Notes under the pieces: generated by a model
Databases searched by the model: none
What the model saw: only the letters and a program-made list of their open reading frames with translations
Told to the model about the DNA's origin: nothing
Program-made: the position numbers and the translations under genes
Origin: Methanoregula sp.
Lineage (GTDB): Archaea; Halobacteriota; Methanomicrobia; Methanomicrobiales; Methanospirillaceae
Direction: 5' to 3'
Assembly: GCA_023228295.1 (NCBI GenBank)
Contig: JALOBP010000068.1
Location: 1 to 16,866, forward strand
DNA: 16,866 nt
Part shown: positions 1 to 6,328 of the stretch, in pieces
How positions within the stretch are numbered: position 1 is the first letter of the stretch
How the letters are laid out: every line of letters starts with the position of its first letter

Positions 1-285
1 GGCGGCGGAGTCTATCCTGCATGGGGGCGTGGGGGCGGCAGACCCCACTTCAGTACTCACTTACCCACTCAGAATAGCGATGAGCCAAAAATGTTCTGTA
101 CAAATCCATTTTTTATGATATTTTGCCCTTCTCCTGCGTCCTCAGTCCCTGAGATGGACGGGACGCAGAAGAACGAGATCGGTTACCGGTAATACATCGT
201 TGTCCTTATTGGGGGTGTAACAAGCGAGCGGGACGTTGAAAAAAGCATCAGCATTCTCTCCTGAGATTTCTCCGAGAAGAAAAAA
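1..285. other. left-edge region without a supported gene
   Basis: I see no gene I can support here. One plus-strand frame is open from base 1 to a TAA at 190-192, but its translation (rich in G, P, S and T) resembles no family and has no start in view. A 19-codon minus-strand frame lies near 50-110 and is too short to call. The stretch holds a strong hairpin (134-168), T-rich minus-strand sequence after the 286-1518 gene, and a G-rich start (25-45). The G-rich part could belong to a feature lying mostly outside the window. Confidence 0.4.
134..168. repeat. nested stem-loop
   Basis: CTGCGTCC (134-141) pairs perfectly with GGACGCAG (161-168). Inside it TCAG (142-145) can pair with CTGA (149-152) around a three-base loop. 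No T-run follows directly on either strand, so it is not a typical archaeal terminator. It could be a small structured RNA, part of the 3' end of the minus-strand transcript from 286-1518, or a protein-binding dyad. Confidence 0.45.
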
Positions 286-296
286 TTATTTCTTCG
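240..296 (-). terminator. terminator of the 286-1518 gene
   Basis: On the minus strand the stop codon (288-286) sits inside an imperfect hairpin (273-296, AAGAAA against TTTCTT) that contains a T6 run (285-280). A second T6 run lies at 245-240. Archaeal termination depends mainly on T-runs, so this pair is a plausible end for the upstream minus-strand gene. Confidence 0.5.
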
Positions 297-1518
297 GTTG
301 CTCGTGGATGGAAAATGCGTCGAGCACCTGGAGCGTGATCCGGGCCCCGAGCATAGGCTGGATCGTTTCCAGCCAGAGGAAGAATCCCACTTTGGGTGGC
401 GTCGGGCGTTCGAATTTGAAATGCCCGTCCTTCATCTGGATCATCTTGTGATATTCCTTCTTTTGTTTTGAGCGCAGGTAGATGATCAGCTCATAACCCG
501 GCATGTCTGTTGCGATGATGGCTTTGGAATAGTACTTTGAAAAATCCTCATATGTGACCTTCTTACCTTTCACGGTCAGGCCATAAGTATCGCAGACGGC
601 CTTGATTGCCGGGGGGAACAGGCCGCCATAGAGTATCTTTTTCACCAGTTGTCCGGTCCGATCTGTTATTTGTGGCTGTATCTTTCCGGGCTTCCGGTTC
701 ATTTCCGTGAAAAGCTGGTTTTTGACCTCATCGTGGTACCGTTTGTAGTCGAACGGGTTTTTCATCGGAATATCTGTTGCCCGGATAAGTTTGGGATGGT
801 TCTCCGGGAGGTTGTAGATGATCCGCGGACGGTAATGCTTGACTAAGGATTTGATCTGCTCGCAGGAACTGGTATGGATGATTGCGTTGGTCCTGTCTTT
901 TGCCAGCCGCTTTACTACTGAATAATTAGAAAGGTCGAAGGACGAAACGAGCAGGAACGGGGTGATCTTCTGGCCGTAAAGGTACCCAAGGAGTTTTTTC
1001 TTGTACGCGATCTCGATCTCGAACTCTTTGAGGTCTGATGGTGACGTGACAACTTCGGCAAATGCAACATGGTTGTCAGAGTCCACCAGCAGCATGTCAA
1101 ATTCCGCAAGATCCTGCCCATTGCCCCGTATGGTGATATCGCCGTACTTGGAATAGAATAATCCGTTCTGCCCAATCTTTACATTCTCGCGCCGGCTCGG
1201 GGCATCTGCACCTTTCATTGCAAGGTACTTGATTGTACCCGATTTTTTTGAGATGTCCAAAAACATCTCGTACACGATCGCCTCGAACCACCGGCCTTCG
1301 GCAGTTCGCATGGGCTCGATGTCGGGTGAGAATAATTTCTTCCGCTCGATCTTGTTCATGTGCCGCGTGGCATTGATTGCGATTGCCGCTGTCGGCTTGA
1401 AATGCCGGAAATTATTATTGAGCCACGGGATCATGATACGTGGTAAGAATCTCTGCCGTAATAGTAAATACAATCTGCCCTTTTTGCCCGTTTCGGTCCA
1501 AGACATTAAAGCATGCAT
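286..1518 (-). CDS. unknown protein with a PD-(D/E)xK nuclease-like core
   Basis: Protein of 410 residues that I do not recognise as a named family. Its middle part looks like a restriction-endonuclease fold: E79 in the predicted first helix (GRWFEAIVYE), then EFDMLLVD with D141, then a strand VAFAEVV with E155, and a helix with K173-K175. The usual E-x-K is E-V-V here, so if the fold is right the lysine has moved or the enzyme is inactive. The C-terminal 150 residues (about 255-410) look like a separate basic domain. No signal peptide or membrane segment is seen. The first ATG has no Shine-Dalgarno sequence, but a TATA-like element lies about 24 bases upstream, which suits a leaderless mRNA; the ATG at codon 5 (1506) is an alternative. 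The gene stands alone, divergent from the small gene at 1627. The gene is well supported; the function is inference. Confidence 0.85.
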   Translation of the reverse strand: MHALMSWTETGKKGRLYLLLRQRFLPRIMIPWLNNNFRHFKPTAAIAINATRHMNKIERKKLFSPDIEPMRTAEGRWFEAIVYEMFLDISKKSGTIKYLAMKGADAPSRRENVKIGQNGLFYSKYGDITIRGNGQDLAEFDMLLVDSDNHVAFAEVVTSPSDLKEFEIEIAYKKKLLGYLYGQKITPFLLVSSFDLSNYSVVKRLAKDRTNAIIHTSSCEQIKSLVKHYRPRIIYNLPENHPKLIRATDIPMKNPFDYKRYHDEVKNQLFTEMNRKPGKIQPQITDRTGQLVKKILYGGLFPPAIKAVCDTYGLTVKGKKVTYEDFSKYYSKAIIATDMPGYELIIYLRSKQKKEYHKMIQMKDGHFKFERPTPPKVGFFLWLETIQPMLGARITLQVLDAFSIHEQPKK

Positions 1519-1537
1519 AATGGGTGGTAATAGAAAA

Positions 1538-1550
1538 CTATATATTCATA
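1538..1550. promoter_or_regulatory. TATA element between divergent genes
   Basis: The element CTATATATTCATA is the most TATA-like stretch between the divergent genes at 1518 (minus) and 1627 (plus). Its centre is about 24 bases from the minus-strand ATG, which predicts transcription starting at or next to that start codon. A near-symmetric TATA could also serve the plus-strand gene, leaving a leader of about 50-60 bases. Confidence 0.45.
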
Positions 1551-1626
1551 AGAAAGATATTGCCTTCATACCTTAGATCCGGCCAGGATAGCCGGATCAG
1601 GGTTTTTTCAAACGGGGGTAAGGAAC

Positions 1627-1986
1627 ATGCCAACAACAAAAAAAATTGGCGGCATCGAGCCATTGCCGCGCTATATTATGCCGGACTCATCAGTGCCACA
1701 CTATGATGAGATTCTTGAGCAACTGCAGGAATACCAGCGATCCCTTATCGGATCTTCGTACTATTATATCCGTGTGGAAAAGGAGCAGCCAAAACTGTGC
1801 CGGATCGTACCGGGCGCGGGAAAAATATTTTTCCACGAGATCGTGGACCATGAGAAACATGGAATTGACGATGATGATCTGGAGGAAGCAGTCTCGCTGG
1901 ATGAAGGCTCATTCTCAAAACCGGGATACCACCAGATCTCGTCGCACATTGAAACGAAACTCCGGGTACTTCTGGATTTCCCGTAA
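1627..1986 (+). CDS. small conserved-looking hypothetical protein
   Basis: Protein of 119 residues with no family I recognise. It is soluble, rich in E, D, I and Y, and has an acidic stretch (GIDDDDLEEAVSLDEG) at about 79-94; residues 22-70 read like an alpha/beta fold. It has one cysteine (C58), no metal-binding pattern and no membrane segment. The start is supported by GGGGGTAA, five bases before the ATG at 1627, a good match to the archaeal ribosome site. Another plus-strand frame overlaps nearly the whole gene (1646-1996), but it lacks a ribosome site and has an Arg/Ser-rich composition. The gene is single, divergent from the 286-1518 gene and convergent with the glutamate synthase-like gene. 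Confidence 0.72.
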   Translation: MPTTKKIGGIEPLPRYIMPDSSVPHYDEILEQLQEYQRSLIGSSYYYIRVEKEQPKLCRIVPGAGKIFFHEIVDHEKHGIDDDDLEEAVSLDEGSFSKPGYHQISSHIETKLRVLLDFP

Positions 1987-2022
1987 TCCGAAATGAAATA
2001 CTCCAATAAGCCGTTTGCGTGA

Positions 2023-2053
2023 GCAGGTATAGCTCCTGCCATGAATCCTTTTT
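2023..2053 (+). terminator. terminator after the 1627-1986 gene
   Basis: Hairpin GCAGG (2023-2027) with CCTGC (2035-2039) around a seven-base loop, followed by T5 at 2049-2053. It lies 37 bases after the stop codon of the plus-strand gene. Confidence 0.5.
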
Positions 2054-2083
2054 AAAAAAATGGTTTGCCGGGACCAGCCCGGC
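2054..2083 (-). terminator. terminator after the glutamate synthase-like gene
   Basis: On the minus strand, a GC-rich hairpin (GCCGGG at 2067-2072 with CCCGGC at 2078-2083, five-base loop) is followed six bases later by T7 (2060-2054). It lies about 30 bases after the stop codon of the gene at 2113. With the plus-strand hairpin beside it, this separates two convergent genes. Confidence 0.65.
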
Positions 2084-2112
2084 GCAGACGTAATAAATTA
2101 CTATGTCAGGTT

Positions 2113-3702
2113 TTAGTCGAGCAACTGGCCCATGGCCTCGTCGTACCGTGCGGACATAACGTACTCAATACCGGATACTCCGGCAGCTTCTTCAGTGAGT
2201 GCCATTACATCATCGCGGGTGATGGTCGAGAGGTTGAAGTTCCTGCTACCTGCCATGAGCTGCTGGAGACCGGTCCGGAATTTGGATGCATGGGAGTAAA
2301 TACCAACTGCGCCCATGGGGATCTCGCTCATGCGTGCACCGTATTTCTCCTTGAGTTCCTCGTAGCAGACAAAGATCTCTTCGATGTTGTTGCCGTACTT
2401 TGAAACAGACTTTGGCAGTTCGCCGCCTTTTATCCACTTGTCGATGTTCTTGCCGACAAAGCCGGGGATCATGAGGCCGCGGCCCATGCAGACTGCCTTG
2501 AAGTACGGGCTGCCCATGGCGAGTGCCTTGAAGACGCCGGGCTCATCAGAGAAACCGCCGGCCATGGCGAGGTCGGGTACGCGGTAGCCCTTCTTTTCGA
2601 GCTTCTGTGCGAACTCGTACGTAAGTGCCTGCAGGTAGAACGTAGGGATGCCCCATTCGTTCATCATCGGCCACGGGCTCATGCCCGTTCCGCCGGGTGC
2701 ACCGTCAATAGTCAGGAGGTCAATCTTTGCTTCCGAACAGTAGCGGAGAGCCATGGCGAGTTCGACCATGGAGTACGCGCCGGTCTTTAAGGTGACGCGC
2801 TTGAAACCGATATCGCGGAGACGGTCAACCTCTTCGAGGAATCCTTCCTTGGTGACAAAACCGAGGCGGGAGTGACGCTCGAATTCCTTGATGGCGCCGG
2901 CCTTGAATGCAGCCTGGTTCTCCTTGATGGTCGGGTCGGGGAGGACAATGTAGCCGCGCTTCTTGAGCTCGATTGCGCGTTCGAGCGACTTGACCTTGAT
3001 CTCGCCACCGATACACTTGGCGCCCTGGCCCCACTTGAGTTCGATGGTGTCGAGATTATGCTTGCTTGCAACATATTCCGCAACGCCAAGCCGGGTGTCC
3101 TCGACATTCATCTGGACAAGGATTTCTCCAAAGCCGTCGTGGAATTTCCGGTATACGTTGATACGGCGGTCCATCTCGGGAGATTCAATGCACTTGCCGT
3201 TGTTGTCCCGCTTCAGGCCGGGGTCGATACCGCAGACGTTCTCACCGCATACGAGCGTGATGCCGGCGATTGCTGCACCGACCGCGAAGTGTTCCCAGTT
3301 TGCCCGGGCAATTTCTGTTGAACCAAGGGCACCGGTAAAGATCGGAACTTTCATCCGGACTTTCTTGTCCCAGCCGTACTCGGTCTCGGTATCAACGGAG
3401 GAGAAAACCGCTGAGTCCGGGCCGATTTCGGTACCTTCGGGAAGGCCGCGTGCGCCCACTGCATATCCCTGGATATTCAGGTGGGAGTAATCGATCGGGT
3501 AGTTCTTGTCAGCTCCGGCCGTGATCTCACCGAACGGGCCGGGATACAATACTTCCCTGCCGCGGAACGATGATAACCAGATCTCGCAGCTGCCTTTACA
3601 TCCATCAATGCAGCGGGTACAGATCCCCGAGCACGGGGCAACATCCCGTGAGCGGTTGACGGTTCCCGTTGCTTCGTTAGCATTAGGCTGTCTAAGATTC
3701 AT
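2113..3702 (-). CDS. glutamate synthase-type FMN-binding domain protein
   Basis: Protein of 529 residues matching the central FMN/TIM-barrel domain of glutamate synthase (GltB). ELKWGQGAK (221-229) corresponds to the GltB glutamate-synthase signature, and IDGAPGGTGMSP (332-343) to the conserved FMN/2-oxoglutarate site loop. A cysteine cluster precedes the barrel: C24, C28, C31, C35 and C39 (CSGICTRCIDGCKGSC), probably an iron-sulfur site. The usual GltB 3Fe-4S motif (C-x5-C-x4-C) is missing; only C405 lies in that region. No glutamine amidotransferase domain, GXGXG domain or small subunit is encoded in the window, so partners must lie elsewhere or the enzyme does another FMN reaction (related domains occur in methylamine-glutamate methyltransferase). 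The start has GGAGTG five bases upstream. The family is secure, the exact reaction is not. Confidence 0.9.
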   Translation of the reverse strand: MNLRQPNANEATGTVNRSRDVAPCSGICTRCIDGCKGSCEIWLSSFRGREVLYPGPFGEITAGADKNYPIDYSHLNIQGYAVGARGLPEGTEIGPDSAVFSSVDTETEYGWDKKVRMKVPIFTGALGSTEIARANWEHFAVGAAIAGITLVCGENVCGIDPGLKRDNNGKCIESPEMDRRINVYRKFHDGFGEILVQMNVEDTRLGVAEYVASKHNLDTIELKWGQGAKCIGGEIKVKSLERAIELKKRGYIVLPDPTIKENQAAFKAGAIKEFERHSRLGFVTKEGFLEEVDRLRDIGFKRVTLKTGAYSMVELAMALRYCSEAKIDLLTIDGAPGGTGMSPWPMMNEWGIPTFYLQALTYEFAQKLEKKGYRVPDLAMAGGFSDEPGVFKALAMGSPYFKAVCMGRGLMIPGFVGKNIDKWIKGGELPKSVSKYGNNIEEIFVCYEELKEKYGARMSEIPMGAVGIYSHASKFRTGLQQLMAGSRNFNLSTITRDDVMALTEEAAGVSGIEYVMSARYDEAMGQLLD

Positions 3703-3722
3703 GAATACACTCCATGGAAATT

Positions 3723-3792
3723 GGAAAATTTCCTTCGGAAGTACGAAGGGAACGTCTGAGCGATAAAGCTTCTCAAACTAAGTTTATTTAAA
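3723..3792 (-). promoter_or_regulatory. promoter and dyad-rich leader of the glutamate synthase-like gene
   Basis: Minus-strand TATA box TTTAAATA (3792-3785) with a purine-rich stretch just upstream predicts transcription from about 3762 and a leader near 60 bases. The leader holds two adjoining dyads: CCTTCG/CGAAGG (3732-3749, six-base loop) and the palindrome GGAAAATTTCC (3723-3733). Further upstream lie CGCT-AATA-AGCG and TGTTATAACA (3826-3835). The dyads do not have the N6 spacing of the GGAA-N6-TTCC NrpR nitrogen operator known from Methanococcus, so I do not assign a regulator. Confidence 0.5.
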
Positions 3793-3946
3793 ACTCCTTC
3801 GCTAATAAGCGCTTGCTTTCCACCCTGTTATAACACTTCTGATTTGAATCGATGGTGGAAGAATATTTCCATCCAATTTTTCCCAAAATGAAGATTAAAA
3901 ATGGACAATTGAATAAAAAATCGTATGATCCAAAATTTTTCAATAA

Positions 3947-5053
3947 TCAGATCCTGATGATCTCGTATGCGCTGCTTCCCAACCCGATCTCTTCCGCATA
4001 CCGCACCTGGTGATGCCCGTCCGTCTGGGCATGGACCCCCCTGAACTTGTCCCCGCCTTTGTTGTGATTGGCGCAAAGAAGCGAATCGGTATACCCCTGC
4101 TGCTGATTTACGAGATCGAAGCTTGCTGCATCAATAGCCACCGGGTCTTTTGATGCAAGGATACCGATATCCGGCACTATCGGTGCATCGCTGAACGGGT
4201 AACAGTCGCAGTCCGGAGTAATCCGGATCAGGAAGTTCATGTACCCTACTTTTCCTTCCTTTCCCTGCACTGCTCCGTATGCGTACTCGACAATACGCTC
4301 CATGAATTCCGGGATCTCGGTCTCCCAGTTGATATCGATGGCATGCTCTGGACAAGCATGCAGACATTCGAAGCAGCCGATGCAGAGGTTCTGGTCTATG
4401 GCAGATTTCTTCTTCACAACGCTGATAGCTGTCTTCGGGCAGACTTTCATACATGCTGCACAGCCGGTACATTTCTCCGGAATCGTGAACGGCTGGGCAT
4501 TGTGCTGGGCGCGTTTTCCCTCGGGCGGGGCACAGCCCATCCCGAGGTTTTTGATAGCCCCGCCAAACCCTGAGACAATGTGCCCCTTGAAATGGCTCAG
4601 TACAATAAGACTGTCCGCAGCCGCAATATCCCCTGCAATGGTCACTTCATGGAAATGCTTCTTGTTGATCGTCACCTTCCGAGTATTCTTCCCGTTCAGC
4701 CCGTCGGCAATAATTACCGGCGCTCCTGCCACCGCAAAATCGAACCCGTGAAGAATGGCAGTCCCGATATGCTCCACGGCATTCGAGCGGCCTCCAAGGT
4801 ACAGGGTATTCGTATCGGTCAAAAACGGCAGGGCCCCGCACGCCTTCACTTTCTCCACCACCTGCCGGACGTACACCGGGCTGATGAACCCGTCACTTCC
4901 CGTTTCTCCGAAATGGAGTTTAATAGCAGTCTTGTCATGCGGCGCGATCATGTCGGCAAAGCCGGCCTTGTCGAATAACCGCTGTACTTTTGCGGTCGTA
5001 CTCTCGTGATCGGAAAACGCTCGCAGAGATGCAAAATAGACCGGGCTCTTCAT
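3947..5053 (-). CDS. DUF362 protein with two 4Fe-4S ferredoxin motifs
   Basis: Residue numbers count from an upstream in-frame ATG at 5086 (379 residues). The family is DUF362, which often carries an inserted bacterial-type ferredoxin domain. DUF362 blocks flank the cluster: TAIKLHFGE near 53-61, SHFKGHIVSGFGGAIKNLG (164-182) and a C-terminal DPVAIDAAS (314-322). Two typical clusters are C206-x2-C209-x2-C212-x3-C216-P and C235-x2-C238-x2-C241-x3-C245-P, so it should bind two 4Fe-4S clusters and carry electrons in the cytoplasm. The molecular role of DUF362 is not known to me. I chose the ATG at 5053 (368 residues) because AGGAG lies nine bases before it, while the ATG at 5086 has no ribosome site. 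The gene is single; the next gene downstream has its own promoter. Confidence 0.88.
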   Translation of the reverse strand: MKSPVYFASLRAFSDHESTTAKVQRLFDKAGFADMIAPHDKTAIKLHFGETGSDGFISPVYVRQVVEKVKACGALPFLTDTNTLYLGGRSNAVEHIGTAILHGFDFAVAGAPVIIADGLNGKNTRKVTINKKHFHEVTIAGDIAAADSLIVLSHFKGHIVSGFGGAIKNLGMGCAPPEGKRAQHNAQPFTIPEKCTGCAACMKVCPKTAISVVKKKSAIDQNLCIGCFECLHACPEHAIDINWETEIPEFMERIVEYAYGAVQGKEGKVGYMNFLIRITPDCDCYPFSDAPIVPDIGILASKDPVAIDAASFDLVNQQQGYTDSLLCANHNKGGDKFRGVHAQTDGHHQVRYAEEIGLGSSAYEIIRI

Positions 5054-5114
5054 GACTCCGTGCTCCTTTGAGGATTGTGTACTCATCCGGAATAATAGAA
5101 TCCATCGGTGCCGG

Positions 5115-5196
5115 CCAGCCCCGCTGGTCTGGATTGCCAGCTTTTTGGTGGCGTGTTCTGTCTGATAATCGCACGTGCCCGGTCAATGTTCCGGGC
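5115..5196. repeat. two hairpins upstream of the DUF362 gene
   Basis: GCCCGG/CCGGGC (5177-5196, eight-base loop) and CCAGC/GCTGG (5115-5127, three-base loop) lie between ferritin and the DUF362 gene. A minus-strand TATA-like element (TATA at 5208-5211) sits just upstream of the first, so both could be in the DUF362 leader or at its transcription start. Confidence 0.35.
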
Positions 5197-5222
5197 TGCG
5201 ACGATAGTATACCTGTCTGAAC

Positions 5223-5229
5223 AAAAAAA
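5223..5229 (-). terminator. T7 terminator after ferritin
   Basis: A run of seven T on the minus strand begins 10 bases after the ferritin stop codon, typical of intrinsic archaeal termination. Confidence 0.6.
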
Positions 5230-5238
5230 GTGCAGGAA

Positions 5239-5727
5239 TCACTCCCGCTTGCCAAGCTGGTGATCAAGGTAAAAGAGATGGCCGGGCACATCACCAACGG
5301 TCTTGATCTGTGCAAGAATATCTCCTGCGTTTGCCTCCTCCTCAACCTGTTCTTTGACAAACCACTGGAGCATATCGAAGCTGGCATGATCTTTTTCCTT
5401 TGTGGCGAGTTCGACAATGTTATGGATCATCGCCGTAACTTTCTGCTCGTGGGCAAACACATCTTCAAAGACCTTTCCGGCAGATGTCCATTTGCCCTTT
5501 GGTGCCTCAATGTCACCAAGCGTCACTTTACTGCCTCGGGCAATGATATAATCGTAGATCTTCTCTCCGTGTGTTCGCTCCTCCCGTGCCTGGACCCTCA
5601 TCCATTTTGCAAATCCTTTCAGGCTGGCGGATTCGAAATATGCCGACATGGCTAGGTACAGGTATGCCGAGTAAAACTCGCGGTTGACCTGCCGGTTGAG
5701 TGCATCTTCCATGGTTTTTGACAACAT
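5239..5727 (-). CDS. ftnA: ferritin (iron-storage protein)
   Basis: Protein of 162 residues, the usual length of a non-heme prokaryotic ferritin, which oxidises Fe(II) and stores iron as a mineral in a 24-subunit cytoplasmic shell. The ferroxidase ligands fall at the same numbers as in E. coli FtnA: E17, E50, H53, E94, Q127 and E130, with E49, E126 and E129 for the third iron site. There is no heme-ligand methionine pattern of bacterioferritin, and the single-chain four-helix layout is complete. The start has an excellent ribosome site (GGAGGTAAT, three bases before the ATG). A TATA box and an operator-like dyad lie just upstream, and a T7 terminator follows, so it is transcribed alone. The symbol is by family resemblance. 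Confidence 0.96.
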   Translation of the reverse strand: MLSKTMEDALNRQVNREFYSAYLYLAMSAYFESASLKGFAKWMRVQAREERTHGEKIYDYIIARGSKVTLGDIEAPKGKWTSAGKVFEDVFAHEQKVTAMIHNIVELATKEKDHASFDMLQWFVKEQVEEEANAGDILAQIKTVGDVPGHLFYLDHQLGKRE

Positions 5728-5737
5728 CGGATTACCT

Positions 5738-5771
5738 CCAATGAAACGTTCATTGGCTTAGCCTTTTATAA
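5738..5771 (-). promoter_or_regulatory. ferritin promoter with operator-like dyad
   Basis: On the minus strand a TATA box (TTATAAAA, 5771-5764) predicts initiation near 5742. A perfect dyad, CCAATGAA-N3-TTCATTGG (5738-5756), covers this start region and runs into the GG of the Shine-Dalgarno sequence. Its position suits a repressor site that blocks the transcription start, or an RNA hairpin against the ribosome site. An iron-responsive regulator of the DtxR or Fur type is a reasonable guess from the gene controlled, but the dyad does not match a consensus I know. Confidence 0.65.
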
Positions 5772-5835
5772 TCCTTTGGTTATGGGAGATCTGGAGGGCG
5801 GCACGTGGCAGGAAAAATGTGGTAACCCGAAATAG

Positions 5836-6297
5836 CTACTGCTGTCGCATCCGTTTCTGCTCGGCTTCCATGTCAAGGATGATCTCGAGCTCTAACGACT
5901 TGCCATAGGCAACCTGCGCCTCATCGCTCCGGTCAAGTTCGTCAAGGCATACCCCCCTGATGTACCATGCCGTCGCATCATTGCCGTTGAGGGATGATGC
6001 CCGGGTACTTGCCATGAGGGCCTCCTCAAACCGCTCCATGTTATAGAGCACCATGCTCTTTTTTGTCCAGGCATCTGCATAATTCTGGTCGAGCGAGATC
6101 GCCTTGTCGCAGTTTTCCAGCGCCTCCTTATACTGGCCGGTATCTGCAAACACCGATGCCCTGAGGTACCAGCCCTCCGGGTATTTCGGATCGAGTGTAA
6201 TGGCTTTCTCGAAATGGGCCAGCGCATCCTTGAATTTTGTCCTTTTGGCGAGTGTCCTGCCCTTTTTCAACAGTTCGATTACTTCCTTCTGTGGCAT
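5836..6297 (-). CDS. tetratricopeptide repeat (TPR) protein
   Basis: Protein of 153 residues made almost wholly of four TPR units, starting near residues 4, 38, 72 and 106. Canonical helix pairs are visible (for example FKDALAHFEKAITLDPKYPE and YKEALENCDKAISLDQNYAD), followed by a charged C-terminal tail. TPR arrays bind other proteins; no catalytic motif is present and no partner can be named. I chose the ATG at 6297 because GGGGTGAC lies three bases before it; an in-frame ATG at 6351 would add 18 residues, overlap the upstream gene and lacks such a site. The gene lies 31 bases after the 338-residue unknown on the same strand, so the two are probably cotranscribed and may act together. Confidence 0.9.
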   Translation of the reverse strand: MPQKEVIELLKKGRTLAKRTKFKDALAHFEKAITLDPKYPEGWYLRASVFADTGQYKEALENCDKAISLDQNYADAWTKKSMVLYNMERFEEALMASTRASSLNGNDATAWYIRGVCLDELDRSDEAQVAYGKSLELEIILDMEAEQKRMRQQ

Positions 6298-6328
6298 GTC
6301 GTCACCCCGAGATTCCTGAACAATGCGC

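Noticed and set aside
1..192. Open plus-strand frame from the left edge to TAA at 190-192
   Set aside because: Its translation is G/P/S/T-rich, matches no family, and contains the perfect hairpin at 134-168; I could not support it as the end of a gene.
1646..1996. Alternative plus-strand frame over the 119-residue gene
   Set aside because: It lacks a ribosome site and its Arg/Ser-rich composition is typical of an out-of-frame read.
2872..3490. Plus-strand frames opposite the glutamate synthase-like gene
   Set aside because: Antisense shadows of a gene with clear family signatures, without ribosome sites.
3723..3733. NrpR nitrogen operator upstream of the glutamate synthase-like gene
   Set aside because: The known Methanococcus operator is GGAA-N6-TTCC; here the half-sites are three or ten bases apart.
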